From Kiritimatiellia bacterium (GTDB lineage: Bacteria; Verrucomicrobiota; Kiritimatiellia; RFP12; UBA1067): DNA of 64,000 nucleotides. The position numbers and the translations under genes are program-made. Positions within the stretch are counted from its first letter, which is position 1. Every line of letters begins with the position of its first letter. The notes beneath the pieces are model-generated. The model was given only the letters and a program-made list of their open reading frames with translations. It was not told the DNA's origin and made no database searches. The stretch covers positions 1 through 64,000 of the forward strand of contig JAFSMR010000063.1 of the NCBI GenBank assembly GCA_017447805.1, read 5' to 3'. Below are positions 48,534 to 58,047 of the stretch, in pieces.

Positions 48534-49679
48534 TTATTTCATGTTATCGTAGTGGCGGGCGATGGCTTCATAGCCCTGAATCATCGCCTCTGGCAATTTG
48601 CCATAGAGCTTGTAGTAATCGCAAACCACGGGCAAGCAGCGCGTCTTCCATTTCGCGACTGTATTCAGCGCGATAGACGAAAGCTGGTGATGCGCGAAAG
48701 GATTTGCGAATCGTTCGAGGACGCTCTCGGCATATTCCTTCTTCTCTTCATCAGGCAAAGCGACAGTCGGGAAGATTTCCTCGAAGACTACTTTGCGCAC
48801 GAACTTATTGAAATCGGGATCTTCAATGCACTGGGCGACTTCCGTGAAGCCCTTCTCGAGACCAAGATATACGAGCGTCGTGTGGGTTGCATTGAGGAAG
48901 CGAACTTTGCGCGTCCTGTAAGGCTGCATATCGGGCGTATAAACGACATTGACGCCTGCCTTCTGGAGCGGAAGTTCAGCTTCAAGGTCGAAACCAACCG
49001 GCGTTTCGATAACGAAGAAATGGAATGGTTCGCCGCATACAAGGACATCATCCTTTTCGCCAAGCTGTTTCGCGTAGCGCTCGGCAGATTCAGGATCAGG
49101 ACGCCCCGCGACGATTCTATCGACGAGAGTCGAGCAAAATACGCATTCTTTTTCTACATACTCCGCGAGCTCGGCATCGTTCCAATCAGCCGCGTACGCG
49201 AGAACGCACTTCTTGAGGTTGCCGCCATTATGCTCGATTAGTTCGCAAGGAATGAACACGAGACCCGGGAGCCCCGCCGCTTTACGCGCCTTGAGGAATT
49301 TCGCGACTTTCGAAGGGAATGTTACTTGATCTTTTACATACTGTATTCCAGCTTCGGTCGTATTGGAAAATACAAATCTAAGTGAAGGAATCTTGGCATA
49401 TTCATCAAGATTCTGCCACATATCTACACCCTTGACGCAGGTGATTTCTTCAATTTCTTCAACAGTCTTGCCGCCGATGATACCACGCAGACAGGTATGA
49501 TACTTTCCGCCGCGATCATTGAGGATTTTCGCAGGAACGCAAAGTTCATCGCCAATCGGCTGGATAATCTGCACTGCGCCATCGAAACCGGCTTTATCAT
49601 TCATCTTCTGGACCATCCAGTCGATGAAACACCTTAAGAAGTTGCCTTCTCCGAATTGTAGAATCTTAATATCGCTCAT
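48534..49679 (-). CDS. uxaB: Tagaturonate reductase (altronate oxidoreductase)
   Basis: A 381-aa mannitol-dehydrogenase-family protein: ILQFGEGNFLRCFIDWMVQKMN, FVFSNTTEAGIQY, VFIPCELIEHNGGNLKKCVL, TLVDRIVAGRP and KVRFLNATHTTLVYLGLEKG (catalytic Lys/Asn/His region). LRCF...ATHT points to UxaB rather than UxuB. It uses NADH to reduce tagaturonate to altronate in the cytoplasm. ATG 49679 has GGAAAGGA upstream. No uxaA or regulator is near. Confidence 0.92.
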   Translation of the reverse strand: MSDIKILQFGEGNFLRCFIDWMVQKMNDKAGFDGAVQIIQPIGDELCVPAKILNDRGGKYHTCLRGIIGGKTVEEIEEITCVKGVDMWQNLDEYAKIPSLRFVFSNTTEAGIQYVKDQVTFPSKVAKFLKARKAAGLPGLVFIPCELIEHNGGNLKKCVLAYAADWNDAELAEYVEKECVFCSTLVDRIVAGRPDPESAERYAKQLGEKDDVLVCGEPFHFFVIETPVGFDLEAELPLQKAGVNVVYTPDMQPYRTRKVRFLNATHTTLVYLGLEKGFTEVAQCIEDPDFNKFVRKVVFEEIFPTVALPDEEKKEYAESVLERFANPFAHHQLSSIALNTVAKWKTRCLPVVCDYYKLYGKLPEAMIQGYEAIARHYDNMK

Positions 49680-49881
49680 TTTGGTTTTTTCCTTTCCTTT
49701 GTCCCGTAGGATGGCACATATTATAGCAAATTTTATAAAACAATTCACTACACCATGGTGTAGTAAATCGATTTTTTGCGCTTCGCCGCCCCGTTTCCAG
49801 CTTTTCCAGATACTCTAGAAATTCCAGGTTTTCTAGAATCCCTAGAAAACCTAGAACTAGCGACTAACGACTAGCGACTAA

Positions 49882-50769
49882 CTACTCGTCAATCTCCACA
49901 GACGGGATGTAATTTTCTTGCAGCCACGCGTCGGCGCTTGCCTTGCCGCTCCACTCTTCGCCAGTAATAGTTTCGTAGCTTTCTTTTGCGTATGGCGTCG
50001 CCGAAGAATTAGACTCTATTATATCGGAAATCACCGAAATCGCCGCTTGTTCATCTATTCCGATAAGCTCGTTCGCGATATTTTCGAGCATATCCTTATC
50101 TGACAACGCCTTGAGCGCAAGCTCTATTACACTTGCCTTTTCGCTATCGTTCTCGATTTCCTGAAGCGCGCTCAACCATTCTTCGCCCGCGAGCTCCGCG
50201 ATTTCACTATCGGAATCGGAAAGGAAAGCCGTCATTTCAGCTAGACTGCTCGAGCCGGATGTCCCAAGCGCGCGAATTGTCTTTTCCTTTAGTTCCTTGT
50301 TCTTTGAAGAAGCGATTTGCGAAGAAAGCTTGCGAAGGGTTGCGAAGTCGTCGGCATCGGCGGCTTTATCGATGGCAGCAAGAAGTTTTTGTTCTTCTTG
50401 AGGATATGCAACGCCTTCTTCATCGCGATAGACACCATCGTCATTGGGCTCTGCGCCCATTTTACCCGTTACTCCAGAGCCGATTACAATCTTGGGTTTT
50501 TCTTCGCTCGTTACCTCATCCTCTTCGACCAAAGCGGTTTCTTTTACTTCTGCCGGCGTAGTTTTTATTTCTTCTGCAATAAGATTTGCTTCACCTGCGA
50601 GCGTCTTGCCTGCATCTTTTCCGGCTTTCGGCGTTTCGGCTTCGGCCTTAGGCAATTCTTGCTTCTCGCCCTTCTCGAGGAATCTATTCAGGTAACCGGC
50701 CTTCCAAGCGTAATAAGCGCCGGCGGCAAGCGCGCCTACAACCAACAGAAAGATTATGATTTTTTTCAT
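49882..50769 (-). CDS. Membrane-anchored acidic protein with HEAT-like repeats
   Basis: A 295-aa protein. One N-terminal membrane helix (IIIFLLVVGALAAGAYYAW) is followed by a long Glu/Lys-rich disordered part (about 30-125) and an α-helical repeat region (ATLRKLSSQIASSKNKELKEKTIRALGTSGSSSLAEMTAFLSDSDSEIAELAGEEWLSALQEI...) resembling HEAT/Armadillo units. It is probably a periplasmic protein-interaction factor. No family assigned. It lies 5 bp after the SGNH gene. Confidence 0.65.
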   Translation of the reverse strand: MKKIIIFLLVVGALAAGAYYAWKAGYLNRFLEKGEKQELPKAEAETPKAGKDAGKTLAGEANLIAEEIKTTPAEVKETALVEEDEVTSEEKPKIVIGSGVTGKMGAEPNDDGVYRDEEGVAYPQEEQKLLAAIDKAADADDFATLRKLSSQIASSKNKELKEKTIRALGTSGSSSLAEMTAFLSDSDSEIAELAGEEWLSALQEIENDSEKASVIELALKALSDKDMLENIANELIGIDEQAAISVISDIIESNSSATPYAKESYETITGEEWSGKASADAWLQENYIPSVEIDE

Positions 50770-50774
50770 TGCTC

Positions 50775-51587
50775 TTATTCCTTCTTCTTTTCGTTAGACA
50801 TTATCTTCTTAAGCTCCCTCGCCCAAATGCGATAACCCTCGGCATTCGGATGAATGCCATCGTTAAAGAGTTCTTCTCTGACGCGGCCGGATTCATCTTG
50901 AAATCGAGAATCGAGATTAAGCAATATTATCTGATCATCGCCTTCGGCGATTTTCTCGATATAGGGATTCGCGCCTCTCACGCGGGCAATGATTTCTTCG
51001 GTGACTTTCGGCGGATGGATATCAGAGCGCGGCAGAATAGTCATTAGGATGATTTTCGATTCAGGATGCTTATCTTTAATCGTCTTGACGAGCGCGGCTA
51101 CGCCGCCGCCAATTTCTTCCGAACTGTTTTGCCGGTTGTTCGTGCCGATCAGCACGCAGAAGAAATCGGCTTTATAGCCATTCAACTCGCCGTTTGCAAG
51201 ACGCCAATGCGCCGTTTCCACCCTGTCGCCGCCAAACCCGCAATTCAAAACTTTGAGACCGGCGAATTCTTCATCAAACACCGCTTGCCCGTAGATATGG
51301 CGCTTTTCTTTTACTCTATTCCAGTTATGGGTAATCGAATCGCCCACGAGGACGAGATCGTAGTGGTGAGATTCATTGCGCTTTATCTTGCCGAGGCATG
51401 AATCATGTCGCCGCAAATAGCCGCCTGTATGAGAATCGTTGCGCTTTACGGGTATATCGATTCTGCCTTTTACATAGTCGTCTGCGTGCCCATCGTTGAC
51501 TGCGATTTCACCGGAACGCGCCGCGCCAATCGTCAATATCGATATGGCGAGCGCGAGTATCATCTTAATATTCATACAGTTCTTCAT
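50775..51587 (-). CDS. Secreted SGNH/GDSL hydrolase
   Basis: A 270-aa protein starting at 51587 with a signal peptide (MKNCMNIKMILALAISILTIGAARS). The blocks of the SGNH fold are present: LVGDSITHNW (catalytic Ser), NCGFGGDRVE (Gly), IGTNNRQ (Asn) and DGIHPNAEGY (Asp/His). The neighbourhood of carbohydrate catabolism suggests a carbohydrate esterase, like other GDSL proteins of gut bacteria (inference). Confidence 0.87.
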   Translation of the reverse strand: MKNCMNIKMILALAISILTIGAARSGEIAVNDGHADDYVKGRIDIPVKRNDSHTGGYLRRHDSCLGKIKRNESHHYDLVLVGDSITHNWNRVKEKRHIYGQAVFDEEFAGLKVLNCGFGGDRVETAHWRLANGELNGYKADFFCVLIGTNNRQNSSEEIGGGVAALVKTIKDKHPESKIILMTILPRSDIHPPKVTEEIIARVRGANPYIEKIAEGDDQIILLNLDSRFQDESGRVREELFNDGIHPNAEGYRIWARELKKIMSNEKKKE

Positions 51588-51646
51588 ATTCCTAGTTCCA
51601 AGTTTTCGCCTTAAATTATAGCATTTTTTGCAGTTTAGGTCTACGA

Positions 51647-52507
51647 TCAATCCATTACTCTTGCCTGCGAAATTTCCGCTAAACCGCCTAAGACCATAAT
51701 AAGACGGTCGATTCCTACTGCAATTCCGGCGGCAGATTCGATTTTTGCGATTTCAGTAAGGAAGTTGGAATCGATAGGATACGGCGATTCGTCAAGCGCC
51801 TTGCGTTCTTTGCGCGCTTCTTCGAAGCGACGCGCTTGTTCGGCCGAATCGCATAGCTCGGTGAAACAGTTGGCCAATTCCAGTCCTCGCCAATAAAATT
51901 CCCACCTCTCGGCGACATCGCCCGAAATCTTCGCGAGGCTCGCGCAAGGCGTAGGATAATCGACGAGAAAAACTCCTTCATGCCTCTTGAGCTCGGGTTC
52001 GATGATGGTCGCCATATCATAATCGAATTTATCTCGATTCCACTCGCCTTCCCATGGATCCCACGAAGCGAATTCTCTATAAGCGCGCCGGACGGAAATT
52101 TCCTCGATTTTGCATTGCTCTTTTTTGGCGCGCGAAGAAAAATTTTCCATTAGAGCAAGAAACATCCGGCGAAAATCTTCCTTTATGTCAAGATATGTCG
52201 CCTGACTCCTATACCATTCGAGCATCGTAAATTCGCTGTTATGCCTGGAGCCGATTTCTCCATCTCTGAAGCATGGGCCGATTTGATAGATTTTATCTAG
52301 CCCTGCTGCGAGGAGTTTTTTCATTTGCAATTCCGGCGAAGCGCGCAAAAAACCGCCTGTGGAGACTGGCGGACAATCTATGTTGGGTTCCGGCGCGGGC
52401 GCTTTTATGCGAACAGGCGTTTCGACCTCGAGAAAACCCATCTCGTCGAAAAATCGGCGAATTTCCTTTATCGCTTGCGCGCGCAGTCGTATCGCCTCGA
52501 GTTTCAC
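51647..52507 (-). CDS. epmA: EF-P (R)-β-lysine ligase EpmA/GenX-type
   Basis: A 286-aa class II aminoacyl-tRNA-synthetase-like core without an anticodon domain: FFDEMGFLEVETPVRIKAPAPEPNID, ASPELQMKKLLAAGLDKIYQIGPCFRDGEIGSRHNSEFTMLEWYR, and the C-terminal ESAAGIAVGIDRLIMVLGG motif 3. It attaches lysine or β-lysine to elongation factor P. It starts 4 bp inside the methyltransferase end. No epmB or efp is in the window. Confidence 0.9.
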   Translation of the reverse strand: MKLEAIRLRAQAIKEIRRFFDEMGFLEVETPVRIKAPAPEPNIDCPPVSTGGFLRASPELQMKKLLAAGLDKIYQIGPCFRDGEIGSRHNSEFTMLEWYRSQATYLDIKEDFRRMFLALMENFSSRAKKEQCKIEEISVRRAYREFASWDPWEGEWNRDKFDYDMATIIEPELKRHEGVFLVDYPTPCASLAKISGDVAERWEFYWRGLELANCFTELCDSAEQARRFEEARKERKALDESPYPIDSNFLTEIAKIESAAGIAVGIDRLIMVLGGLAEISQARVMD

Positions 52508-53763
52508 GTGTAGCGCTCGAGATATTTCGCGAGTTTCGCACCAAGCCTCGCTTCAAGCCACGGCTCGACTTCCCAAAAATCCCTTAACGCGAGATATTCG
52601 CCAACCGGACCCGTCTGCCCGGGCTTCACGCCATATTCCGCCTTAAGCATGATATTTCGCGCCGTCGCCTCGCTAGAGACGAATTCCATTACCTGAGTCT
52701 TGAAGCCGAGTATTCTCAAAATCATCGCGCGGAATGAATCAGTCAATATGTCGCAAAGCCTTTCGCGCAAAATCGATTGCCGCAATAAGCCGCCGAAAGA
52801 AGCCGCCGCGCCGACTGATTTGCCGCTCATTTCGCCAAGGCGCTTCTGGAGTTCATGCTGACAGCATGGCGCCGAAAGAATGTATCTTGAGCGCCATTCC
52901 ACGCCTTTGGCAATCGCTTCATCGGTAGCCGTATCGCAGGCATGAAGCGAAACGACCATTTCGACTTTTGGTGCAGACCCTTTTTCGCCGCCCAATGTTT
53001 CCGCCGGAGTAAAATCGGCTAAATCGGATTGGATAAAGACGACTTCATTTTCGACGTCAAGAGCCTTGGCCATCTTCCTCGCGGCCTCGATTACATCCTG
53101 TCTTCTATCGACGCCATAGATTTTTACGTTATCTATTCCCCATACTCTCGTCAAATAAAAGTAAAGCCCTAGAGTAAGATATGCCTTGCCGCAACCGCAA
53201 TCGACGATAGTAAAAACGCCGCTATCCGGCTTTTTGGGCTCAAGCTCGCCTACGACCTTGAGAAATTCATTCACCTGATCGTATTTTCCGCGCATCGATG
53301 CGCGAATCTTGCCTTCGCCATCCGCAAACCCAACCACACGCAAATACGCCGCGCTATCGAATGAGTTAAGCGGCAGATTTTTCACTCTATCATGCGGTTT
53401 TACTTCAAACTCGCGGTTCATCGCTTTCGAACGCGATACGAGCACATGCGATTTCTTCGTAACTCTAATATGAAGGTCGCCTTCTTTCGTCATCAGATGA
53501 AGATCGCGCGCGCCCTTTTGCGCAATAATTTCCTCTAGCCCCCCGGCTATCTTTTCGCGGTCGAAATTCTTCACCTGAACCTGGCCATCATTGACCATCT
53601 CGGCTTGATATTTCACTACCCCGCCTATCGATACGGGACGAAGCGAAATTCTGAATTGACCTCCCCCGCGCCGGCAGCTTTGCACGAGCTTCATGAAGGA
53701 TGGCGAAAATACTTTCGCCCTGATTTCTTCCTGAAGTGCTTCCTCGAGTTCGTAGCGTTCCAT
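52504..53763 (-). CDS. SAM-dependent methyltransferase (Methyltransf_32-like)
   Basis: A 419-aa protein. The N-terminal half (about 1-170) is an accessory region; the catalytic half begins FTIVDCGCGKAYLTLGLYFYL (SAM motif I) and has GVDRRQDVI (acidic motif II) and VSLHACDTATDEAIAKG...ILSAPCCQHEL, the hallmark of Methyltransf_32 proteins. The substrate is unknown; RNA is likely by comparison with relatives. It overlaps epmA by 4 bp and follows yidC by 25 bp, suggesting a translation-related role. Confidence 0.8.
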   Translation of the reverse strand: MERYELEEALQEEIRAKVFSPSFMKLVQSCRRGGGQFRISLRPVSIGGVVKYQAEMVNDGQVQVKNFDREKIAGGLEEIIAQKGARDLHLMTKEGDLHIRVTKKSHVLVSRSKAMNREFEVKPHDRVKNLPLNSFDSAAYLRVVGFADGEGKIRASMRGKYDQVNEFLKVVGELEPKKPDSGVFTIVDCGCGKAYLTLGLYFYLTRVWGIDNVKIYGVDRRQDVIEAARKMAKALDVENEVVFIQSDLADFTPAETLGGEKGSAPKVEMVVSLHACDTATDEAIAKGVEWRSRYILSAPCCQHELQKRLGEMSGKSVGAAASFGGLLRQSILRERLCDILTDSFRAMILRILGFKTQVMEFVSSEATARNIMLKAEYGVKPGQTGPVGEYLALRDFWEVEPWLEARLGAKLAKYLERYT

Positions 53764-53788
53764 GATTTAGATCGAAAAGAGTAATCGT

Positions 53789-55522
53789 TTAGTTGTGCCG
53801 GCGCATCTGGCGCGTAACTACAGGTTCGATAACCTCGGGCATCGCGGCCGCGCCGCCCTTCGCGCTATTGCGCTTAATCAGCCACATCTGCAATATCGAA
53901 ATGAGCTGCGAAAGAGTCCAGTAAAGCGATAGCGCGCTTGCGAAATTATAGAACATCACGAGCATCATTACAGGCATGAAAATCACCATCATTTTCTTTT
54001 GCCTGTCGTCGCCCGTCGAAGGCGTCAAAGCCGACTGGAGTCCCATCGTGAGCGCCATCAAAATCGGCAGAATATTCAGTCCGCCGAACCAAGGGAACCA
54101 GCTCGCGAAGAGATGTTCCGGCTGCGAGAGATCGCTAATCCAGAGGAATGAAGCGTATCTCAATTCGACCGCCGAGCGAAGAACATTGAATAGCGCAATG
54201 AATACGGGAATTTGCACGAGCATCGGCAGGCAGGAACTTAACGGATTTACTTTGTGCTCGCGATACAACGCAAATATTTCCTGCTGCATGCGCTGCGGAT
54301 TATCCTTGAATTTCGTCTGAACCTCTTTCATCAGAGGCTGGATTTCCTGCATCTTCTTCATACCGACCGTGCTTTTGTGGGTAAGCGGCCAGAAGAGCAC
54401 TCTAACGAGTATCGTAAGAAGAATAATCGCAATACCGTAATTCGGAATTATTTTATGGCAAATATTCAGCACCCACACAATCGGATAGCATACCCAGCGC
54501 CACATTCCGAAATCCATTACGTCCTTCATGCCTAAATCCCACAAAAGAGCCTGCTTTTTGGGTCCGAGGAAGAATGTGGAAGAAATTGCGCCGTTTTCCG
54601 GAATCGTTATATTCGCCTTTGCCGTCACTTCTTCAGGAACGTATTCCGCCTTATCCTCTCTTCTGATTTCAGCCGAAAATCCGCTATTGTCGGCGCTTGT
54701 TTCCACGAGAGCCGTAACGAAGAATTGGTTTTTCAAGGCTACCCACTTTTGCGCGCCGCGAACTTGCTCGCGGCTGACGATATCGTAGCCTTGCGCATTT
54801 TTGGCGCTCGCGCAGCTGCAACCGCCGGAGGAAACTGAAAGGTATGGCTTGAGCGGCGAATCGTCGTCGTTGTGGTGTATAACTTTGCCGCCGGCTTTTT
54901 CCATGCTCCAGCTATCAATGCTCGGCAAATCGCCGAGCGCCTCGCCTTTACGCATGGAACCGAGCGAAAATTTCGCCTCTTTCCCGGCCAAAGTCGGCAT
55001 GGTATCTTCGAATACGAGATTGTAGTTGTCGCGCAACGATATTTTTCTTACTGCTTTTTCGTTTTTGAAAACTACTTCGTTCTCGCTCGCCGAGACGATT
55101 TCGAAAACTTCATTTGCGGCTATTGCGCCAGGCGATGAAATCGCTCCCAGGGGAGAGGCTGAAAAATCGAATTCCACCGGCGGATTGTTCTCGCCGGCTT
55201 CGCCGATATTGCGATTGTATTTTTTGAGTACGGCCTTTGTAACTACGCCGCCGTGGGAAGAAAGAGTAAGTTTTAGTTCTTCATTTTCGAGCGTGCGATA
55301 TTCCGCCGGAACGCTTGGAATATAATCTGGCGCAACGCTGGCCGAAGGCGATTGCTGTGGAGCGGTATTTTGCACGCTGGGCGCAGCGGGCGCTTTGGCG
55401 ACTTCCTGCGCCGTCTCGACCTCGGCAGCCTCTTCAGCAGGCTGTTCGTTTTTGGAACTAAACAAATACCACACCAGCACCAAGCCCAATATTAGAGAAA
55501 TAATTTTTTCCGATTTGTTCAT
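53789..55522 (-). CDS. yidC: Membrane protein insertase YidC
   Basis: A 577-aa YidC/Oxa1 protein: N-terminal helix (IISLILGLVLVWYLFS), a long periplasmic β-domain, then the insertase core (NYGIAIILLTILVRVLFWPLTHKSTVGMKKMQEIQPLMKEVQTKFKDNPQRMQQEIFALYREHKVNPLSSCLPMLVQIPVFIALFNVL). The hydrophilic-groove Arg in LVRVLFWP is present. It inserts proteins into the inner membrane. It is in the conserved order rpmH-rnpA-yidD-yidC. Confidence 0.96.
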   Translation of the reverse strand: MNKSEKIISLILGLVLVWYLFSSKNEQPAEEAAEVETAQEVAKAPAAPSVQNTAPQQSPSASVAPDYIPSVPAEYRTLENEELKLTLSSHGGVVTKAVLKKYNRNIGEAGENNPPVEFDFSASPLGAISSPGAIAANEVFEIVSASENEVVFKNEKAVRKISLRDNYNLVFEDTMPTLAGKEAKFSLGSMRKGEALGDLPSIDSWSMEKAGGKVIHHNDDDSPLKPYLSVSSGGCSCASAKNAQGYDIVSREQVRGAQKWVALKNQFFVTALVETSADNSGFSAEIRREDKAEYVPEEVTAKANITIPENGAISSTFFLGPKKQALLWDLGMKDVMDFGMWRWVCYPIVWVLNICHKIIPNYGIAIILLTILVRVLFWPLTHKSTVGMKKMQEIQPLMKEVQTKFKDNPQRMQQEIFALYREHKVNPLSSCLPMLVQIPVFIALFNVLRSAVELRYASFLWISDLSQPEHLFASWFPWFGGLNILPILMALTMGLQSALTPSTGDDRQKKMMVIFMPVMMLVMFYNFASALSLYWTLSQLISILQMWLIKRNSAKGGAAAMPEVIEPVVTRQMRRHN

Positions 55523-55549
55523 TTTATCGATTCCTGATTTTTCTTGTTG

Positions 55550-55801
55550 TTAAATACTCTTTATCGCAAGCGTATGCTTCCAGCAGCCTTTTTCCGGAAC
55601 GGGGTCGTAGCCATGCGCGCCAAACGGGTGGCAGCGAAGAATCCTCCAAAGTCCCAAAACAACCCCTTTTAGCGAACCGTGAATCTTAATCGCCTCGATC
55701 ATATAATTCGAGCAGCTCGGTTCAAACCGACAGCACCTGCCCATCAAGGGACTAAGCGCCGCTTGATATGCTTTTACCATCAATATTAAAAGCTTGCCCA
55801 T
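55550..55801 (-). CDS. yidD: Membrane insertion efficiency factor YidD
   Basis: An 83-aa protein with the YidD signature: [63 protein letters not shown] (three conserved Cys). It assists YidC-dependent insertion. It is 27 bp before yidC. Confidence 0.95.
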   Translation of the reverse strand: MGKLLILMVKAYQAALSPLMGRCCRFEPSCSNYMIEAIKIHGSLKGVVLGLWRILRCHPFGAHGYDPVPEKGCWKHTLAIKSI

Positions 55802-55823
55802 TTGTTTTTGCTTGCTGGGGGGA

Positions 55824-56153
55824 TTATTTCAACTTCGCCAATTTCTGAAGTTCTTTCATAACATCGCTACAGCTCTTGCCGGCGATTTGGCCGCGCGCGA
55901 TAAGCACCCATTGGCCGCCTTGCGCAAAACATCCATCCTTTACCAGCAGTCTGAAAGCTTCTCTCATTAAACGCTTAGCGCGATTTCTATCGACTGCATC
56001 ATGAAAGCTCTTCTTTGAAACGACAACGCCAGCCATAGGCTGAGCGTTGCTTCCAGGCGTCTCAAGCCGCCATGCGACTAGGAGACGCCCTTTGAAGGAG
56101 CGTCCCCGGTCGAAGACAAATTTGTACTTCGCGCCGGGGAGCCGAGTCGTCAT
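55824..56153 (-). CDS. rnpA: Ribonuclease P protein component
   Basis: A 109-aa Rnp[16 protein letters not shown]...[28 protein letters not shown], where VSKK..AV.RNR.KR is the RNA-binding RNR motif. It is the protein subunit of RNase P for tRNA 5' maturation. Its ATG overlaps the rpmH stop by 4 bp. Confidence 0.95.
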   Translation of the reverse strand: MTTRLPGAKYKFVFDRGRSFKGRLLVAWRLETPGSNAQPMAGVVVSKKSFHDAVDRNRAKRLMREAFRLLVKDGCFAQGGQWVLIARGQIAGKSCSDVMKELQKLAKLK

Positions 56154-56287
56154 ACCTGAGTCAAGCGCTTGCGCCCTTTAGCGCGGCGGCGTGCCAATAC
56201 CTTACGGCCGCCTTTCGTAGCCTTGCGTGCACGATAACCAATCTTCCTTTTCCTCTTGATCTTCGAGGGCTGCCATGTCATTTTCAT
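56150..56287 (-). CDS. rpmH: 50S ribosomal protein L34
   Basis: A 45-aa basic protein ([34 protein letters not shown]...). The usual TYQPSKRKRKR..GFR.RM.T..GR.VL..RR pattern is clear. GAAAGGA-type RBS lies upstream. It is the first gene of the rpmH-rnpA-yidD-yidC set; dnaA, often the upstream neighbour, is absent. Confidence 0.93.
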   Translation of the reverse strand: MKMTWQPSKIKRKRKIGYRARKATKGGRKVLARRRAKGRKRLTQV

Positions 56288-56332
56288 TTTTGAATCGTTC
56301 CTTTCGACTTAAAATTTTGTTTTCCCGCCTAC

Positions 56333-56716
56333 TCAACCTTCTTTAGGAAGGAAGATAGTGTTTGCACGACGGCAAAGCTGAATCGCGACTCCCCACGGAT
56401 CGCGCAAAATCGCCATGTGGAACGCGGGATTTTCAAGCTTGAGCTGCTCAAGCGTTGCGCCAGCCGCGACGAGACGATCGACATCCGCCTTCACATCATC
56501 CGATACGAATGCAACATGGAGGGTCATCGAATTCATCGCCTTGTAATCGGGCGCCGCAGAAGTTTCGCCGGTCCTGTAGACTTCCAAACCAGCCGTGCCG
56601 GATTCATCCATGATGAAACCAGGGTTGGTTGAAACTCTCATACCAAGATTCTTGCACCACCACGCCTTGAATGCCTCGGCGTCCGGTACATCAATCGCAA
56701 AATGTTCAAGCTTCAT
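56333..56716 (-). CDS. VOC-family (glyoxalase-fold) protein
   Basis: A 127-aa vicinal-oxygen-chelate protein: LEHFAIDVPDAEAFKAWWCKNLGMRV, TLHVAFVSDDVKADVDRLVAAGA and ILRDPWGVAIQLCRR. The metal ligands H5, H75-like and E/Q near the end are only partly conserved, so the reaction is unknown. It stands between pmpR and rpmH. Confidence 0.87.
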   Translation of the reverse strand: MKLEHFAIDVPDAEAFKAWWCKNLGMRVSTNPGFIMDESGTAGLEVYRTGETSAAPDYKAMNSMTLHVAFVSDDVKADVDRLVAAGATLEQLKLENPAFHMAILRDPWGVAIQLCRRANTIFLPKEG

Positions 56717-56760
56717 CTTCTTCTCTCCTTTAAAGAATAACCGAATCGACGAATTACCGC

Positions 56761-57528
56761 TTAGCCTTCCGCTTCTAGCGCGGCATCGACTTCGTCGGTC
56801 GTTTCCATGTTCGTGTAGACATCCTGAACATCCTCGAGGTCTTCGAGCATATCCGTGAACTTGTTGATCGCCTTGGCTACCGCTATGTCGCTGACTGGCG
56901 CCGTCATATTCGGGATAAGCGTGCGCTCGGCGGAATTTTCTTCATCTACCGTGATACCGGCCGCCTTGATTGCTTCAAGGACATTCGTGAAATCGCTGCA
57001 CTGGCACTTCACCGTAAAGCCGCCATCTTCGACTACTACATCTTCCGCGCCCGCATCAAGTGCAACTTCCATTACCTTATCTTCAGTAACGCCGTCTGCC
57101 GCCGGAATCATAATCTGGCCCATGCGGTCAAAGAGACGCGCCGCGCTGCCTTGCTTCGCGAGCTCAGTTCCGTTCTTCTTGAATACATTGCCGACTTCCG
57201 CCGCCGCACGATTCTTATTATCGGTCAAAACCGTGCAGACAATCGCGATTCCGCCCTTGATGCCTTCGTATACTGCATCGACGAGCGCCGCAGACTCAAG
57301 CTCGCCAGTTCCCTTCTTGATCGCGCGCTCGATATTATCGTTAGGCATCTGCGCAGCTTTCGCCTTCGCGATAAGCGTTCTCAAGGTCGGGTTGTTATCA
57401 GGATTCCCGCCCTTCGCCTTTACGACAATCGTGATTTCCTTGCCGAGCTTGGAGAAGATTTTGCCCTTCTTCGCATCCGCCGCGCCCTTCGCGCGCTTAA
57501 TTGTAGCCCAGTGGCTGTGTCCTGACAT
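56761..57528 (-). CDS. YebC/PmpR-family regulator or translation factor
   Basis: A 255-aa YebC protein: SGHSHWATIKRAKGAADAKKGKIFSKLGKEITIVVKAKGGNPDNNPTLRTLIAKAKAAQMPNDNIERAIKKGTGE, then YEGIKGGIAIVCTVLTDNKNRAAAEVGNVF. YebC proteins are reported as transcription regulators and, more recently, as factors that help ribosomes at difficult sequences. Full length. Confidence 0.94.
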   Translation of the reverse strand: MSGHSHWATIKRAKGAADAKKGKIFSKLGKEITIVVKAKGGNPDNNPTLRTLIAKAKAAQMPNDNIERAIKKGTGELESAALVDAVYEGIKGGIAIVCTVLTDNKNRAAAEVGNVFKKNGTELAKQGSAARLFDRMGQIMIPAADGVTEDKVMEVALDAGAEDVVVEDGGFTVKCQCSDFTNVLEAIKAAGITVDEENSAERTLIPNMTAPVSDIAVAKAINKFTDMLEDLEDVQDVYTNMETTDEVDAALEAEG

Positions 57529-57671
57529 TTCTTTTTCCTTTCAACTTTTATATGTTAAATTCTCTGTTTCTTTCTTTCACCTGTCCCTGTCCCGTATCCC
57601 GTGTTCCCTGTTCCCCTTGCTCCTTCACCTTCACCTTGCGCCTTCACCTATATTCCCTGTCCCGTGAATCC

Positions 57672-57899
57672 CTAATTTTTATGACGATAAGTAATACGCC
57701 CCTTGCCGAGGTCGTACGGTGATATTTCAACCGTTACCTTGTCGCCAATGGCGATCTTGATGAAAAACTTGCGCATTTTCCCGGAAATATGCGCCAAAAC
57801 TTCATGCCCGTTTTCGAGCTGAACTTTATACATCGTTGCAGGTAAAACCTTGGTAACAACGCCTGTTACCTCAATCGCCTGATCTTCCTCTTTAGCCAT
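57672..57899 (-). CDS. infA: Translation initiation factor IF-1
   Basis: A 75-aa OB-fold protein: [66 protein letters not shown]. Full length and typical; binds the 30S A site during initiation. Confidence 0.95.
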   Translation of the reverse strand: MAKEEDQAIEVTGVVTKVLPATMYKVQLENGHEVLAHISGKMRKFFIKIAIGDKVTVEISPYDLGKGRITYRHKN

Positions 57900-58047
57900 T
57901 CTTTTCCCTATTTTAACCTAAAGCGCGTATATTTTATCATATTTAGGGGGTATAGCGCAAGGGGGGAGCAGCATTTTCTTGCATTTTTTTGCCCTGCGCG
58001 CCGCGGTCGAAAGTAGCATCAAAAAATAAATGGTACCTTCGACCGTG
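57900..58047. other. Intergenic stretch upstream of infA
   Basis: A TATTTTATCATATTTAGG region near 57922-57945 could hold the infA promoter on the minus strand. A partial copy of the downstream 42-bp repeat is at 58031-58047. 58216-58465 has no gene; GCATCGGAGCC...TATGATATCATTT near 58405-58430 may be the promoter for the outer-membrane protein (TATCAT at about 58424). Confidence 0.4.
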